A stretch of 44,704 bases of DNA from Candidatus Halobeggiatoa sp. HSG11 (GCA_030378105.1 JAUCGL010000020.1:1-44704), one strand, 5' to 3'. Shown: positions 33,001 to 41,855, numbered from the stretch's first letter. Translations and numbers: made by a program. Notes: generated by a model not told the origin, from the letters alone.

Positions 33001-34153
33001 AGTACAAGGTTCATTATCTGATTTGTCAGTAACTGATTGGCTGGAAAGTTTTAAACTTGATTCATCTGATTCAGAAACAGATTATCCATTACCAGTCGTA
33101 TTAGTAGACCTTGATTTGGACAAATTTGAAGTTGCTGGTCAACAGCTTTCTGATGTCAAATTACAAGCCAAATATAAGACCTTTTCTGCATGGCAAGCTG
33201 CAATTAAGAGCGATAAAATTGAAGGACAAGTAACATTTCAGCAAAATAAAGTTGATTCGGATTTTAAAAAGTTAATTCTCTCAGTCCCAAAAACTGATGA
33301 TGATAATAAATCAAAGTCTTCGCCACCAAACCCACATAAATTACCAATTTTATCATTTAATTGTGATTTATTAAAAATTGCTGATGCTAACTTGGGCAGA
33401 GTTAAATTACAGACTAAACCAAGTGACGATGGTATTAAGCTTAATTTATCAACTAAATCAACTCATATGGATTTACGAGCGGAAGGACAATGGCGTTATG
33501 TGGTTGGACAGCATCAAACTCGCTTAAAAGCTACTTTGGATAGTGATGATATTGGTTTTATGATGCAACAGTTCGGTTATTCAGAACCACCGATTGTTGG
33601 AGGTGCCAGCAAAATAAGTCTTAATTCTTATTGGTTTGACGCTCCTTATGCGGTTAATAGTGCAAATTTAGTGGGAACTTTAAATATCATAACTATGGCT
33701 GGCAATATTGTGGCAATTGAACCACCCGGAGTTGGGAGAGTTTTTGGTTTATTTGATGTGTATTCTTTACCACGCCGCTTAGATTTTGATTTCAGAGATG
33801 TGTTTGATAAAGGATTTGGTTTTGATACTATAGCCGGAAATTTCTTTATTAAGAAAGGCATAGCTCGCACTGACCAATTTATCATCCAAGGCCCATCAGC
33901 ACGGATAAAAATTGATGGTTCGACTTATTTGGTTGATAAAACCTACGACCAAATTGTCACTGTATATCCGCATTTTTCAACTCCTATAGCTGTAGCCGGA
34001 GCTTTGGCGTTAGGACTAAGTGGAGGAGCTGTTGGGTTAATAGTGCAACAAGCTTTACAGAAAGAATTAGAACCAGTTATTAATTTCCAATACCATATAA
34101 CAGGTAGCTGGGATGAACCTGAGATTTTATCTATAGATGTTAAGGGAAAATAG
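30065..34153 (+). CDS. yhdP: YhdP-family AsmA-like envelope protein
   Basis: A large envelope protein (1362 residues) of the AsmA/TamB/YhdP group, bridge-like proteins that carry phospholipid between inner and outer membranes in gammaproteobacteria. A single N-terminal anchor (IWFIFLVGLISLLIVTIFA, residues about 14-32) is followed by beta-rich repeats. The C-terminus is diagnostic: GNIVAIEPPGVGRVFGLFDV, SLPRRLDFDFRDVFDKGFGF, GNFFIKKGIARTDQFIIQGP and YHITGSWDEPEI. Length and order fit YhdP. The start lacks an obvious SD and follows a long inverted heptamer repeat. Neighbours are unrelated. The symbol is given by family, not by proven orthology. Confidence 0.9.
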   Translation: MAIFPQNKILRWSIWFIFLVGLISLLIVTIFAKLPNYKTQVEHQISAAVEQPVTIKLIKTYWTNGSPTIVLQQLQLLEKDSKKPAITVANVKVILNLWQSLLQWQVITDKIIIQGGEFAVNHNQNGQISLVGLISKKNSNKPTDLTWLSKQAYISLQIDSLNWLEPNLPLLTFSDLKLAIARQDNISKLTGSVKLPNHSIQQLKAESLAFASSFNIKNQRLNIDGQVTIEKLQYSQSIPQLITSYFQIRQQADGIWYTTIKQQISDSEQWFDHKVKLALTPPKTLQPAISFLLPHLTIPPTKFAITDLNGQINNLHLENLFALVPLDEFAPELTENLSVTSGNLYNVKWNYNKTFQIEADFSNLILALQQAKVRNFSGHLTLNSEAGKLDIDRATIVPTDFPVILTRVKGSLDFKRWQVSTENLQARVNKIPIQVAGDVTMDEVLKSNLLITVKNTKLEKLFKQIPDQNIVQQLTDAKLTGYLNKAQIFLQSIGTELKFKVKAFVEQMAIKNYQFADSRKITVQDLTGQLEIDSDKSSFAIKQGKIKLDLRDLYSKPLKFKDLQGKLTWRGENLTIKQLQAFEDKTKIQINGKLKIPQNGKIPYAELVVNMANGKLSKISSYLPNKKIPEVVRWLKNSQLKGDLNKTKAIVRGPIDDLMEKLEFKTDFKNASVKYADDWPMLTHAKGKIIIKDQNLVITANKGKSLKMKLHKPLKVKINDVFNAAAVDVTVNVKDKISDGLHFVENTPLLRDIIKLEQLDLQGQLGLNLNLSIPLSEEDIVINTQLTFSDTTIRDKLFDVVVTDVNGVLKFEKQQIFTENVRGKLRGTPVKLSLSTQTNQTPQRTVLKLNTIADPEFIFYYLQHFVPATPQLPPFLAGKTPLAVKIDFPNSSDDYIDIDIQTAFNGMAVNLPAPIGKKADKSKQLAVKLHIDSYDEIVIRSSYGKVFNNVFTLKQSQLERGYLSFGNKLAELPKEKILKVQGSLSDLSVTDWLESFKLDSSDSETDYPLPVVLVDLDLDKFEVAGQQLSDVKLQAKYKTFSAWQAAIKSDKIEGQVTFQQNKVDSDFKKLILSVPKTDDDNKSKSSPPNPHKLPILSFNCDLLKIADANLGRVKLQTKPSDDGIKLNLSTKSTHMDLRAEGQWRYVVGQHQTRLKATLDSDDIGFMMQQFGYSEPPIVGGASKISLNSYWFDAPYAVNSANLVGTLNIITMAGNIVAIEPPGVGRVFGLFDVYSLPRRLDFDFRDVFDKGFGFDTIAGNFFIKKGIARTDQFIIQGPSARIKIDGSTYLVDKTYDQIVTVYPHFSTPIAVAGALALGLSGGAVGLIVQQALQKELEPVINFQYHITGSWDEPEILSIDVKGK

Positions 34154-34304
34154 TTTATGGTGTTTATAGTTGGCTTATTGTTTAAGAGTTTGGAATACAT
34201 GGTATGTTGGTATTAATTTTAAGACAACAAGTTATTTGTAATTTACATACAGTAATTGTTATGTTAATCTATTGTTTTAATTTAATGATTTTGGGGTGGG
34301 AATA

Positions 34305-36932
34305 ATGAAATTTTTACAAGGATTATTAATTTTTGTGTTGTCGGTAGGTGTGTTTGCTGATGATAATGAGTTTGATTTTAAGGCTGGTGAACGGGCTTTT
34401 CAGAATGGAGATTTTAAAGCGGCAATATATCATTGGGAGGATATTTTATCTGAAAAAAATCTATTTCCCAAGCAAGGAGTTCATACAATGTTGCAATTGT
34501 CAGCAGCTTATCAAAATTTAGGTTTTTTGGAAAATTCTTTTAAAGTTTTAGAAAAAGCTAAATTCCATCTTGATAGAATTGAACTATTAGAAGAACGTAA
34601 TGAATATAATGCCAAAATTCTTATACAGTTAAGTGATGTTTATGTTGCGATGAGAGACGCTAAAGTGGGGCGTATGAGTTGTAGTATGCAGAGTTTTGCT
34701 ATAGATGCTACTTTTATTGATAAACCTTTGTTGCCAGAAAAATTTTTAGATGAAGCATTAGAATTACTTGAAGAAGCAAAAGAATTGGTTACTGATGATA
34801 AATTATTTTTAGCTAATATATTGAATAGACAAGGTAATGTTTTATCTTTACAAGAAAAAACCGAAGAAGCTTTAAAAATTTATCAAGACGCTTTAGGTAA
34901 ATTATCAGGTAATGATAATCCTGAAACAAAACTGCTTAAGATAAAAGTTATGCTCAACGAATTTGATATTGATAATAAGAAACCTATAGGAGATTTAGAG
35001 CAATTAAGAAAAATGATAGATGAGTTACCAAATTCTCGTGACAAGTCTTTTGCTTTAATTAGTTTAGCTAAATTAATTATGGATTTTAAATTGGATGAAC
35101 AAAAAAAAGAGGTTGTTAATTTATTAGAAAAATTCGTTTCTAAACCTGAATTCAACATAAATGTTAATAGAGGAGACAATTATGCTATTGCTTCTGCTAG
35201 ATTTTATTTAGCTCAGTTTTATAATGATGCTGATAACGAGCAAAGCGTTAAGGATTTGGACAAGGCAATTAAATTAATTGTTGAAGTTATTTCTGCCGCC
35301 AATAAGTTAGGATATTTGGAATTGCTGTATAAGTCAGAATGGAAATTGGTAAAGTATTTAAAGAAACACAAAAATATTAGTAATAATAACAAATATTTGA
35401 TTGAAAGTTTTTATGAACTTGCTACTAGTCATATGGATAGAATGGAAAAGCAGTATTCTATTTTACCAAAAGGTTTTCAAATTAAAAAACAAAAACTATT
35501 TTTTGAATATACAGATGTTTTACTTAAAAGAGCTGCTAATATAACTGAAAATGATAATAAGCAAAAAATTTTAAAAAAAGCTATAGAAGTGCTTGAACTA
35601 TCTAAAATAGCAGAAGTAAAAGATTATCTTCGAGATGATTGTATTACTAAGGAGTTAGAAAATCAGGTTGAACATTTAGATGATAATTTACCTGAAGATG
35701 TGGCTATATTTTATCCGCTTCTGTTTGAGGATCGGATTGAGTCTTTGGTGGTTACCAGTGATGGAATAAAGCAGAATATTAAAAAACATGAAATTAGTTT
35801 AGAAGACACTGAAATTGATATTAATAATCTTAGATATACTATATCAGGCAATCCAGCAAATAATATCTATGAATTTGTAAAAATTATTTCATCTTTTTTT
35901 ACAGATACTTTTTATCAATTTGAAGAAAGAAAAATTATTTCTATTGTTCCTAGTGGTGATATGAGAAGAATTCCATTTAATGTTTTATATTATAAAGATG
36001 AAAATAGTCTTATTGAAAAATATGCATTAGTATTAACTCCTAGTATAAAACTAACAAATAATGATTTATTAACAAATAATAATGATTTATTACTTGCTGG
36101 AACATCTAATTTTCCTGATGAAAATCCTAAAAGTCTTTGTCATACTATAGATGAACTGGTGAGTTCGGCATGTATTTTTAAAAATAAATTGGAGCAAATA
36201 AGAACATTACGTAATTCAAAATGTTTATGCAAAGTACAAATAGATTGTAATTGTTTAAGTGAGAATAGAGGAAATTGTGACAAAAATATAATTGATACAC
36301 ATGCAAAATTTAAACAATGTTTAGAAGATGAAAACGAAGAAATAGATTGTACATCAAATATTAATGTTTTATTAGGGAAAGATTTTACAGCAAGTAAATT
36401 GAAAGAAACTATTTCAAAAAATAAACATGGTTATTCTTCTGTACATATTTCAACACATGGTATATTTCAAGACGACTCTAAAAAAACACTTTTATATACT
36501 TCTGATGGTAATAATATTACTATGCTTAAATTACATGATATATTATCATCTAATAAAACTAACACATCACAAAATAGTAATTTAGACCTTCTTGTTTTAA
36601 GTGCTTGTCAATCTGCAAAAGGAAGCAAAAATAATATAAAACGTGCAGAACTTGGATTTTCAAGTGTGGCTATTAGTAGTGGCTCTTCTAGTGTTTTAGG
36701 TACATTATGGTCTGTAGAAGAAGAGTTTACAAAAGAATTGATAAATAGGTTCTATAAAAATTATTATGTAAATAAACTTAATAAAGCTAAATCTTTACAA
36801 CAGGCTATTATAGAACTACAAAACATTGGAAATGATACTAACAATTCAAAACATTTTCGGCAATTCATCAAAAATGGAAAAGTATCACCATTCTATTGGG
36901 CTTCTTTTATTTTGATAGGTAAAGGGTTTTAA
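34305..36932 (+). CDS. Exported TPR-CHAT caspase-like protease
   Basis: 875 residues. ATG 34305 is chosen because GGGGTGGG precedes it and it begins a signal peptide (MKFLQGLLIFVLSVGVFA, cut before DDNEF). Residues about 25-450 are TPR-like helices (AGERAFQNGDFKAAIYHWED; ALELLEEAKELV; KIYQDALGKL). The C-terminal third is a CHAT domain: the histidine is His718 in VHISTHGIFQDD and the cysteine Cys768 in LLVLSACQSAKG, followed by RAELGFSSVAISSGSSSVLG and the closing FYWASFILIGKGF. CHAT proteases are separase/caspase relatives often activated by partners. Being exported is unlike the cytosolic CHAT of defence systems and resembles secreted CHAT-TPR proteins of sulfur bacteria and cyanobacteria. 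A cysteine-rich insert lies at about residues 640-690. Confidence 0.9.
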   Translation: MKFLQGLLIFVLSVGVFADDNEFDFKAGERAFQNGDFKAAIYHWEDILSEKNLFPKQGVHTMLQLSAAYQNLGFLENSFKVLEKAKFHLDRIELLEERNEYNAKILIQLSDVYVAMRDAKVGRMSCSMQSFAIDATFIDKPLLPEKFLDEALELLEEAKELVTDDKLFLANILNRQGNVLSLQEKTEEALKIYQDALGKLSGNDNPETKLLKIKVMLNEFDIDNKKPIGDLEQLRKMIDELPNSRDKSFALISLAKLIMDFKLDEQKKEVVNLLEKFVSKPEFNINVNRGDNYAIASARFYLAQFYNDADNEQSVKDLDKAIKLIVEVISAANKLGYLELLYKSEWKLVKYLKKHKNISNNNKYLIESFYELATSHMDRMEKQYSILPKGFQIKKQKLFFEYTDVLLKRAANITENDNKQKILKKAIEVLELSKIAEVKDYLRDDCITKELENQVEHLDDNLPEDVAIFYPLLFEDRIESLVVTSDGIKQNIKKHEISLEDTEIDINNLRYTISGNPANNIYEFVKIISSFFTDTFYQFEERKIISIVPSGDMRRIPFNVLYYKDENSLIEKYALVLTPSIKLTNNDLLTNNNDLLLAGTSNFPDENPKSLCHTIDELVSSACIFKNKLEQIRTLRNSKCLCKVQIDCNCLSENRGNCDKNIIDTHAKFKQCLEDENEEIDCTSNINVLLGKDFTASKLKETISKNKHGYSSVHISTHGIFQDDSKKTLLYTSDGNNITMLKLHDILSSNKTNTSQNSNLDLLVLSACQSAKGSKNNIKRAELGFSSVAISSGSSSVLGTLWSVEEEFTKELINRFYKNYYVNKLNKAKSLQQAIIELQNIGNDTNNSKHFRQFIKNGKVSPFYWASFILIGKGF

Positions 36933-36952
36933 TCGCACAATTATTATTTATG

Positions 36953-36987
36953 TTGGTAGTCTTATTTAAGAAATTAAAGACTACCAA
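36953..36987. terminator. 11-base-pair hairpin between convergent genes
   Basis: TTGGTAGTCTT (36953-36963) and AAGACTACCAA (36977-36987) pair perfectly. It sits between the stops of the CHAT gene and the oppositely directed exported unknown. There is no T tract on either side, so it could protect transcript ends rather than act as a classical terminator. Confidence 0.5.
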
Positions 36988-37001
36988 TAATAGTAGATTG
37001 T

Positions 37002-37781
37002 CTATGGTCTGAAATTTGCCGCTAAAGATATTTCAAATTCTTGAAGCATTGATTTTTCAATTTTATTGAAAGAGTCATTCTTTTGAGCAGAAACGACTTT
37101 TTGATAAATTTCAAAAATACATGTAGATGGAGATTTTTTAAATAACCATGTAATTTCAGCTATTAATTTTCCAAATTCATCAGATGATTTTTTATAATCA
37201 GTTGATTCTTCAAGAAAATTATTATAACGACCTTCTGTTAAACAACCAGTAGTGCTTGTAGAAATTTTAAAAGGTTTTGTAACTGTGACAGAAGAACCAA
37301 TCGTAATTTTATGTACTCCTTCTGTAAATGCACAATTTTCAGGCTGCCTAAATTCTACTTTTTTATAGTAAACAATCTTTCCTTTTTTTGTTTTAACAGT
37401 TTTTCCGTCACTTGTGGTAACTACTGGTTCAACAAATTGGATTGGTTTTAATAAACAATCATCTAAACTTACATTTTCAAATTTCTTTTCATCACTTAGG
37501 TAACCTAAATAGATAATATCTTTTTTAGGAGAAGTGATAATCATTTCATCAAGTTCCAATAACGGTATACCAAGAACTTTTTTTGAATATGCTCTAGTTT
37601 TAACAAACTCTTTTTTTACAAGTTTCTTAACCCAACTACTAAACATACTTTTTGCACCTGTAATAAAAGAGTTTTTATTATTACCTGCCACCACAGGCAC
37701 ACTAAAAACCAACCCCAAACAAATCCCACCAACAATAAGCTTCCTCCTAACAGAAGACAGCCCCAAAAATATCCTACTCAT
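37002..37781 (-). CDS. Exported protein of unknown function
   Basis: 259 residues. The start at 37781 is chosen for its SD (AAGGAG, 9 bases upstream) and signal peptide (MSRIFLGLSSVRRKLIVGGI, then CLGLVFSVPVVAG); an upstream frame opening at 37898 overlaps yoeB and would bury the signal. The mature part begins with a basic helix (SWVKKLVKKEFVKTRAYSKK) and continues with beta-rich sequence. Four cysteines in the mature part (in DDCLL, PENCAF, TTGCLT and STCIFE) could form disulfides. I recognise no family. It is convergent with the exported CHAT protease and directly downstream of yoeB, 43 bases away. A shared periplasmic context with the CHAT protein is suggestive only. Confidence 0.75.
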   Translation of the reverse strand: MSRIFLGLSSVRRKLIVGGICLGLVFSVPVVAGNNKNSFITGAKSMFSSWVKKLVKKEFVKTRAYSKKVLGIPLLELDEMIITSPKKDIIYLGYLSDEKKFENVSLDDCLLKPIQFVEPVVTTSDGKTVKTKKGKIVYYKKVEFRQPENCAFTEGVHKITIGSSVTVTKPFKISTSTTGCLTEGRYNNFLEESTDYKKSSDEFGKLIAEITWLFKKSPSTCIFEIYQKVVSAQKNDSFNKIEKSMLQEFEISLAANFRP

Positions 37782-37824
37782 AAATAACATCTCCTTAAAA
37801 TGTAAAAAATTCCTACATATTAAC

Positions 37825-38085
37825 TCAATAATGATGCCTACACGAAATAATAGTGACAAAATTATCATCCACAACATAGACCAAACGATTTTTATCATCT
37901 ATTCTACGTGACCAAAAACCAGATAAATCCTCTTTTAAAGCTTCAGGTTTTCCTATTCCTTCAAAAGGGGTTCTCTTAATATTTTCGATTAGTTTATTAA
38001 TCTTTTTGAGAGTTTTTTTATCCTGAGATTGCCAATAGATATAAGTATCCCACCCTTCACTAGTCCAAGCTAATTTCCTATTCAT
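37825..38085 (-). CDS. yoeB: YoeB/Txe-type toxin, ribosome-dependent mRNA endonuclease
   Basis: 86 residues, a RelE-superfamily toxin that cuts mRNA in the ribosomal A site. It aligns throughout with YoeB: YWQSQDKKTLKKINKLIENI, RTPFEGIGKPEALK, LSGFWSRRID and the C-terminus CRHHY. The catalytic set is present: Glu48, Arg67, His85 and Tyr86 (E. coli Glu46, Arg65, His83, Tyr84). It overlaps the antitoxin gene by 8 bases. The toxin looks intact, so the antitoxin should be required. Confidence 0.95.
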   Translation of the reverse strand: MNRKLAWTSEGWDTYIYWQSQDKKTLKKINKLIENIKRTPFEGIGKPEALKEDLSGFWSRRIDDKNRLVYVVDDNFVTIISCRHHY

Positions 38086-38335
38086 CTATCAATTCTTTTT
38101 CATAAATTTCTCCATTTCTATATTGTTCGATGGATTTTTTAAGATGAGCAGCATTTGCTGGAGAACTCAAAAGATGTAACGTTTCCATATAACCATTAAA
38201 GGTTTCTAAAGACATCATCACAACATCTTCCAAACCTTTGTTACGAGCAATTATAGTGTAATCAGAATTGTTGGACACTTGATCTAACACATATTTTAAA
38301 TCATTTTCAACCTCATTAAAAGTAACAGTCCTCAT
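38078..38335 (-). CDS. yefM: YefM-type antitoxin
   Basis: 85 residues (Phd/YefM fold). ATG 38335 is preferred because of GAGGAAATT just before it and the usual MRTVTFNEVENDLKYVLDQV start; the longer frame from 38365 runs into the preceding gene. Further matches: YTIIARNKGLEDVVMMSLET and HLLSSPANAAHLKKSIEQYR. The N-terminal domain binds operator DNA; the C-terminal tail blocks YoeB. Located upstream of and overlapping the toxin, the standard order. Autoregulation of this pair is expected from the family. Confidence 0.95.
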   Translation of the reverse strand: MRTVTFNEVENDLKYVLDQVSNNSDYTIIARNKGLEDVVMMSLETFNGYMETLHLLSSPANAAHLKKSIEQYRNGEIYEKELIDE

Positions 38336-38361
38336 AATTTCCTCAATTATAGCATAAATAA

Positions 38362-39210
38362 TCATTCAAAAACATCCTCCAAACTATCACCATCCAAAAC
38401 CTTATCCAAGTAACATTTTAATTGCACTGAATCAGCTTGATTTAATTTATCATTCACCCAATCAGGCAAATTATTAAATCGTTTCTCTAGTAAATGGCGT
38501 AACATAGAAATTTCACCTTGTTCCACACCTTTTTTCAAACCTTTATCAAACATACCCTGACGCAAATCATTTTCACTATACTCATCAATCATTATTGTTC
38601 GATCATCCACCGAGATTGAATCCTGCTTGATATAATCAAAAATTTTTAATATTTCTGCTTTATGATAAACAGTTTCGTCTACCTCCTCATCCAGCGTATC
38701 CTTAATAGCCAACATCCACTCTCGCAATGGTTCTGGAGTATCATCACTAACATAAGGAGGACAGATATAAATGATTTTATGAGCAATTTCTCCCAATGGC
38801 TTGCCATCCAAAGTCTTTGGGTCAAAGTCAATAACAGCAATATCATTCTGATGATAATCACCAGAAGTTAATACCACCAAAGTATAAACCTGTAAATTAT
38901 GTCTATAACTCTTGCTATTAGCCACTTGTTCTAAAATTGCCGAACAATGATAATGTAAAAAACGATCATAATGGTCTTTATAGCGAGCATGTTGAATATC
39001 AACTATTACCCGATTCTTCTTATCCTCAACAAATAAATCAAACCGAGAATTAACCTTACCTACCGGTGGATCAAATGATTTTTCAGTTTCAACATGGTCA
39101 ATTTCCAGCTTAATGCCAATAAAATCCTCCACAAAAGCTGTAAATATTTCTGGATGGCAAAAAGCTTTCTTAAAAATCACACCGTAACGTAATGGAGCGA
39201 CTTTAATCAT
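38362..39210 (-). CDS. Rpn-family PD-(D/E)XK nuclease (copy 1)
   Basis: 282 residues of the Rpn family (recombination-promoting nuclease, formerly transposase_31 type). The opening VAPLRYGVIFKKAFCHPEIF and the nuclease core Asp58 ... Asp71-Ile-Gln73 (in SRFDLFVEDKK and VIVDIQHARYKDHYDRFLHY) are intact. The C-terminal third has the loose helical EQGEISMLRHLLEKRF type region. Its ATG overlaps the stop of the CHASE2 gene (ATGA), and yefM follows 26 bases after its stop. A paralogue lies at 42716-43630. Rpn proteins make DNA breaks and have been linked to phage defence and recombination; they are also spread as selfish genes. Confidence 0.9.
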   Translation of the reverse strand: MIKVAPLRYGVIFKKAFCHPEIFTAFVEDFIGIKLEIDHVETEKSFDPPVGKVNSRFDLFVEDKKNRVIVDIQHARYKDHYDRFLHYHCSAILEQVANSKSYRHNLQVYTLVVLTSGDYHQNDIAVIDFDPKTLDGKPLGEIAHKIIYICPPYVSDDTPEPLREWMLAIKDTLDEEVDETVYHKAEILKIFDYIKQDSISVDDRTIMIDEYSENDLRQGMFDKGLKKGVEQGEISMLRHLLEKRFNNLPDWVNDKLNQADSVQLKCYLDKVLDGDSLEDVFE

Positions 39211-40718
39211 GAATTTAATCCAACCTTCTTACCAATCAAATTTTTCTTACGCATCTGCCGCAACTCCTCAAAATCACTCATCATTTGATACAACTGAATC
39301 ATAAGTAATGGAATAGTAAAATCAAGCCAAATTCCCATACCATAAAAATACACTGCTGGCACTAACAATATCAGTATAAACAACATCCCAGAAAGCATCA
39401 TGCCAAAAGCTGATTGTACTTTAACCAAAATAAAACTCAAAATAACGATAATACCAGCCATCATCAACAACCTCCAACCAATCCCCAACGGCTTAATTGT
39501 ACCACCATCTAAAGTTAATAAAGTATTTATTGCATTAATAATAACTAAAGCACCCGGCATTTCTTCCAAAGGTGTGATATGTGTATCTCTTGCATCCCGA
39601 TAACTACCACCAATGACAACAATACTATCTTTCAACTTATCCAAATTTTCCTGAGTAGCAGAAGCTGGAGACTTAGCAAAATGTTCTGCACTAAAAATAG
39701 TCAAAACATCTTCATCTATTTGACTAACCAAAGTATTGCTCTCTTCCAAACCATCATTAGCTGATAACCAAGGCATTTTGTAATCCACCCGTTGATGAAT
39801 GCTCAAAATATCTGTAGAAGTATCTAAACCACATAATTCAAAGTTTTTTAAAGCTGCTGGTTCATACTTATCACATTTTTTTGGTAGCAATTTCTGTAAT
39901 TTTTCCTGCATTTGGGCAACATTACAATCCTCTCTTATATGAGACATTGCGACTAGCTCAAAAGAAGGTGAAATAAATTTTTCTTTATTTGCTGTACAAG
40001 CTGGTTGCCACAACATCCAACGTCGAATAACCATATCCTCAGCATGAAAAAAATGAGCCGAAGCCCATTGCAAATGTGGAAAACCATTGTTAACCACATC
40101 TTCTAAAAAACCAACTCTTGGCTCAGGATAACCTTCAGCATCATCTAACCGAACTTTAAACGCCCTAGCCAGAACAATTGGTGAACAATTTTCATCACAA
40201 GTTTTCGCATAATTTTCCAAGTAATCTTTCAATTCTTGGTCTTCAGGATGTAATTTTGACTTATCCAAAATGGGAGTTGGTTGACTGGCATCAATGTCAA
40301 CGATAATTATCTTTGGTTCAGCTTTCACTGCTGTTGCAATTAGGTTTTTCAACTTATTCCTTGGAGTAAACAAAGGTTCACCCCAACTAGAAAATGTCTT
40401 ATCATCAACATCCAAAAATACAAATGGTGGTTTGCCTTCCCTAGCTGGAATGATTTTTTGATTAAGTTCCATCATCCAATCCATACTGGCATCTTCAGCC
40501 TCTATCATCCAAGGCCAATTTTGGAAACCAACTATAACCATCATAATGCCCAAACCAACAACTAGATTAATAATAGTTTTCTTGGCTAATGGCGTGGCAG
40601 ATTTATCCCACCAATCTGTTAGACCTAATTTTTTAAGAATATAGTAAAAAATATTGCCAATTTTATGAAAAATAAAGCTAATAAAAGCAAATAACATAAA
40701 CCACTTCATAATACCCAT
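39207..40718 (-). CDS. CHASE2-domain membrane protein without output domain
   Basis: 503 residues. TM segments at about 47-66 (TIINLVVGLGIMMVIVGF), then a periplasmic CHASE2 sensor: EDASMDWMMELNQKI, PPFVFLDVDDKTFSSWGEP, LKNLIATAVKAEPKIIIVDI, SIVVIGGSYRDARDTHITPL and MPGALVIINAINTLL. Three C-terminal helices follow (RLLMMAGIIVILSFILV; MLSGMLFILILLVPAVYFY; LDFTIPLLMIQLYQMM) and a short basic tail (LRQMRKKNLIGKKVG). CHASE2 normally sits before a cyclase, kinase or GGDEF domain; none is here. The sensor must act through a partner, perhaps the upstream GTPase gene 91 bases away or the coupled Rpn protein. ATG 40718 has AAGGAA upstream; a second ATG at 40709 is possible. Confidence 0.87.
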   Translation of the reverse strand: MGIMKWFMLFAFISFIFHKIGNIFYYILKKLGLTDWWDKSATPLAKKTIINLVVGLGIMMVIVGFQNWPWMIEAEDASMDWMMELNQKIIPAREGKPPFVFLDVDDKTFSSWGEPLFTPRNKLKNLIATAVKAEPKIIIVDIDASQPTPILDKSKLHPEDQELKDYLENYAKTCDENCSPIVLARAFKVRLDDAEGYPEPRVGFLEDVVNNGFPHLQWASAHFFHAEDMVIRRWMLWQPACTANKEKFISPSFELVAMSHIREDCNVAQMQEKLQKLLPKKCDKYEPAALKNFELCGLDTSTDILSIHQRVDYKMPWLSANDGLEESNTLVSQIDEDVLTIFSAEHFAKSPASATQENLDKLKDSIVVIGGSYRDARDTHITPLEEMPGALVIINAINTLLTLDGGTIKPLGIGWRLLMMAGIIVILSFILVKVQSAFGMMLSGMLFILILLVPAVYFYGMGIWLDFTIPLLMIQLYQMMSDFEELRQMRKKNLIGKKVGLNS

Positions 40719-40808
40719 AATTTTAATTCCTTGATTTAAAAGTTAAATATTGTTAATTAAAAAATCGTGCCAATAGTCTGTTTACATCACTTAAACCTTT
40801 GATATTTT

Positions 40809-41855
40809 TTAAGGTAGAATTTTTTCAATCAGTTTGTTAAGTCCTAATTTTTGGTCATTGGAATATGAGAAACAACTAACAAAAACATGGTTAAATTGAT
40901 TACTTTCTGTATCAAGATAATGAATTAAGTTGGAAAATAATTGTTCTGTATAAATTTTACCTGTTTTAAGTTTCTCTGGAACAATTTCATTTACTTCTGG
41001 TATTTCTTTAAAACCAAGTTGGGTAATTTGTTTAAGAATATCACTTTCTTGAACAGCATTAGGAGTTATTCCAAATAAATCGCTTTTGGTAAATACTATT
41101 ACAACTGGTTTTTGTTTAAGGTTTTTATTGCCCTCAAGATGATATTCATTAAGAAATTGCCATGCAGCACGTATCGCTTTAGTGATTTTTGCAGAATATT
41201 GTTTTGCTGATTGTTCGTCAAGCAGTAGTGCAACGTCAACAATAAAAATAAAAGCATCTGCTTCCATTGCCCACTTAAAATAAGGTGTTTCATGGAACCA
41301 ATCCCCAAACTGTTCTGTAAATTTTTCACTATCTTCACCGGGAAAGTCACCAATTTCAACTTTATATCTTTGTTTGAAAATACCTTCTTTGACAATATCA
41401 GTACGATAAGCAAATAAATCTTGATCCGTAGTTGGCCCAATTTTTTCACCAATTTCTATTTTTGCTAAATTGTCATTAACTCGTTGAATAGTTGATTGTC
41501 CTCGTGGTATAGCGGAAATATTCATAACATGTTTCGCAAATAATTCTCCAAATAATGAAGTAATTAAAGTTGTTTTTCCTGACTTCGGAAATCCAATAAC
41601 AGCAACACTATAAGCACGAGGAAGTTTATTTTGTAAAAATATAAAAATTGCTATTATTGCCGATATTGTCATCACAAAAGTAACAATTATCATTAAAGAT
41701 GTAATCGTAAATGAAACACCGTAATTCTTTTCCAAATTTTCCTTAATCATATCAATCATATTACTTATAGTAGATGGTTGTTCAATATTAAGAAATATAA
41801 AATCCCATTGCTGAAAAAAATCTAGTATGAAGTTATTCCAAATTAAATCACTCAT
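40809..41855 (-). CDS. Membrane-anchored TRAFAC-type GTPase
   Basis: 348 residues with one TM helix at about 51-75 (ITSLMIIVTFVMTISAIIAI) ahead of a GTPase domain. Walker A is Gly88-FPKSGKTT-96, the G3 motif is Asp170-PheProGly-173, and G4 is Thr256-Lys-Ser-Asp259. The order and the IGDFPGEDSEKF switch region place it with the TRAFAC double-GTPase or GTPase-associated-system type proteins rather than with Era or dynamin. Its start overlaps the stop of the small multi-TM gene (ATGA), so the two are made together. The CHASE2 gene follows. I infer a membrane complex; the specific subfamily is uncertain. Confidence 0.82.
   Translation of the reverse strand: MSDLIWNNFILDFFQQWDFIFLNIEQPSTISNMIDMIKENLEKNYGVSFTITSLMIIVTFVMTISAIIAIFIFLQNKLPRAYSVAVIGFPKSGKTTLITSLFGELFAKHVMNISAIPRGQSTIQRVNDNLAKIEIGEKIGPTTDQDLFAYRTDIVKEGIFKQRYKVEIGDFPGEDSEKFTEQFGDWFHETPYFKWAMEADAFIFIVDVALLLDEQSAKQYSAKITKAIRAAWQFLNEYHLEGNKNLKQKPVVIVFTKSDLFGITPNAVQESDILKQITQLGFKEIPEVNEIVPEKLKTGKIYTEQLFSNLIHYLDTESNQFNHVFVSCFSYSNDQKLGLNKLIEKILP

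Noticed and set aside
37825-37898. Longer start for the exported unknown at 37898
   Set aside because: It would overlap yoeB by 74 bases and hide a clear signal peptide; the start at 37781 has a good ribosome site.
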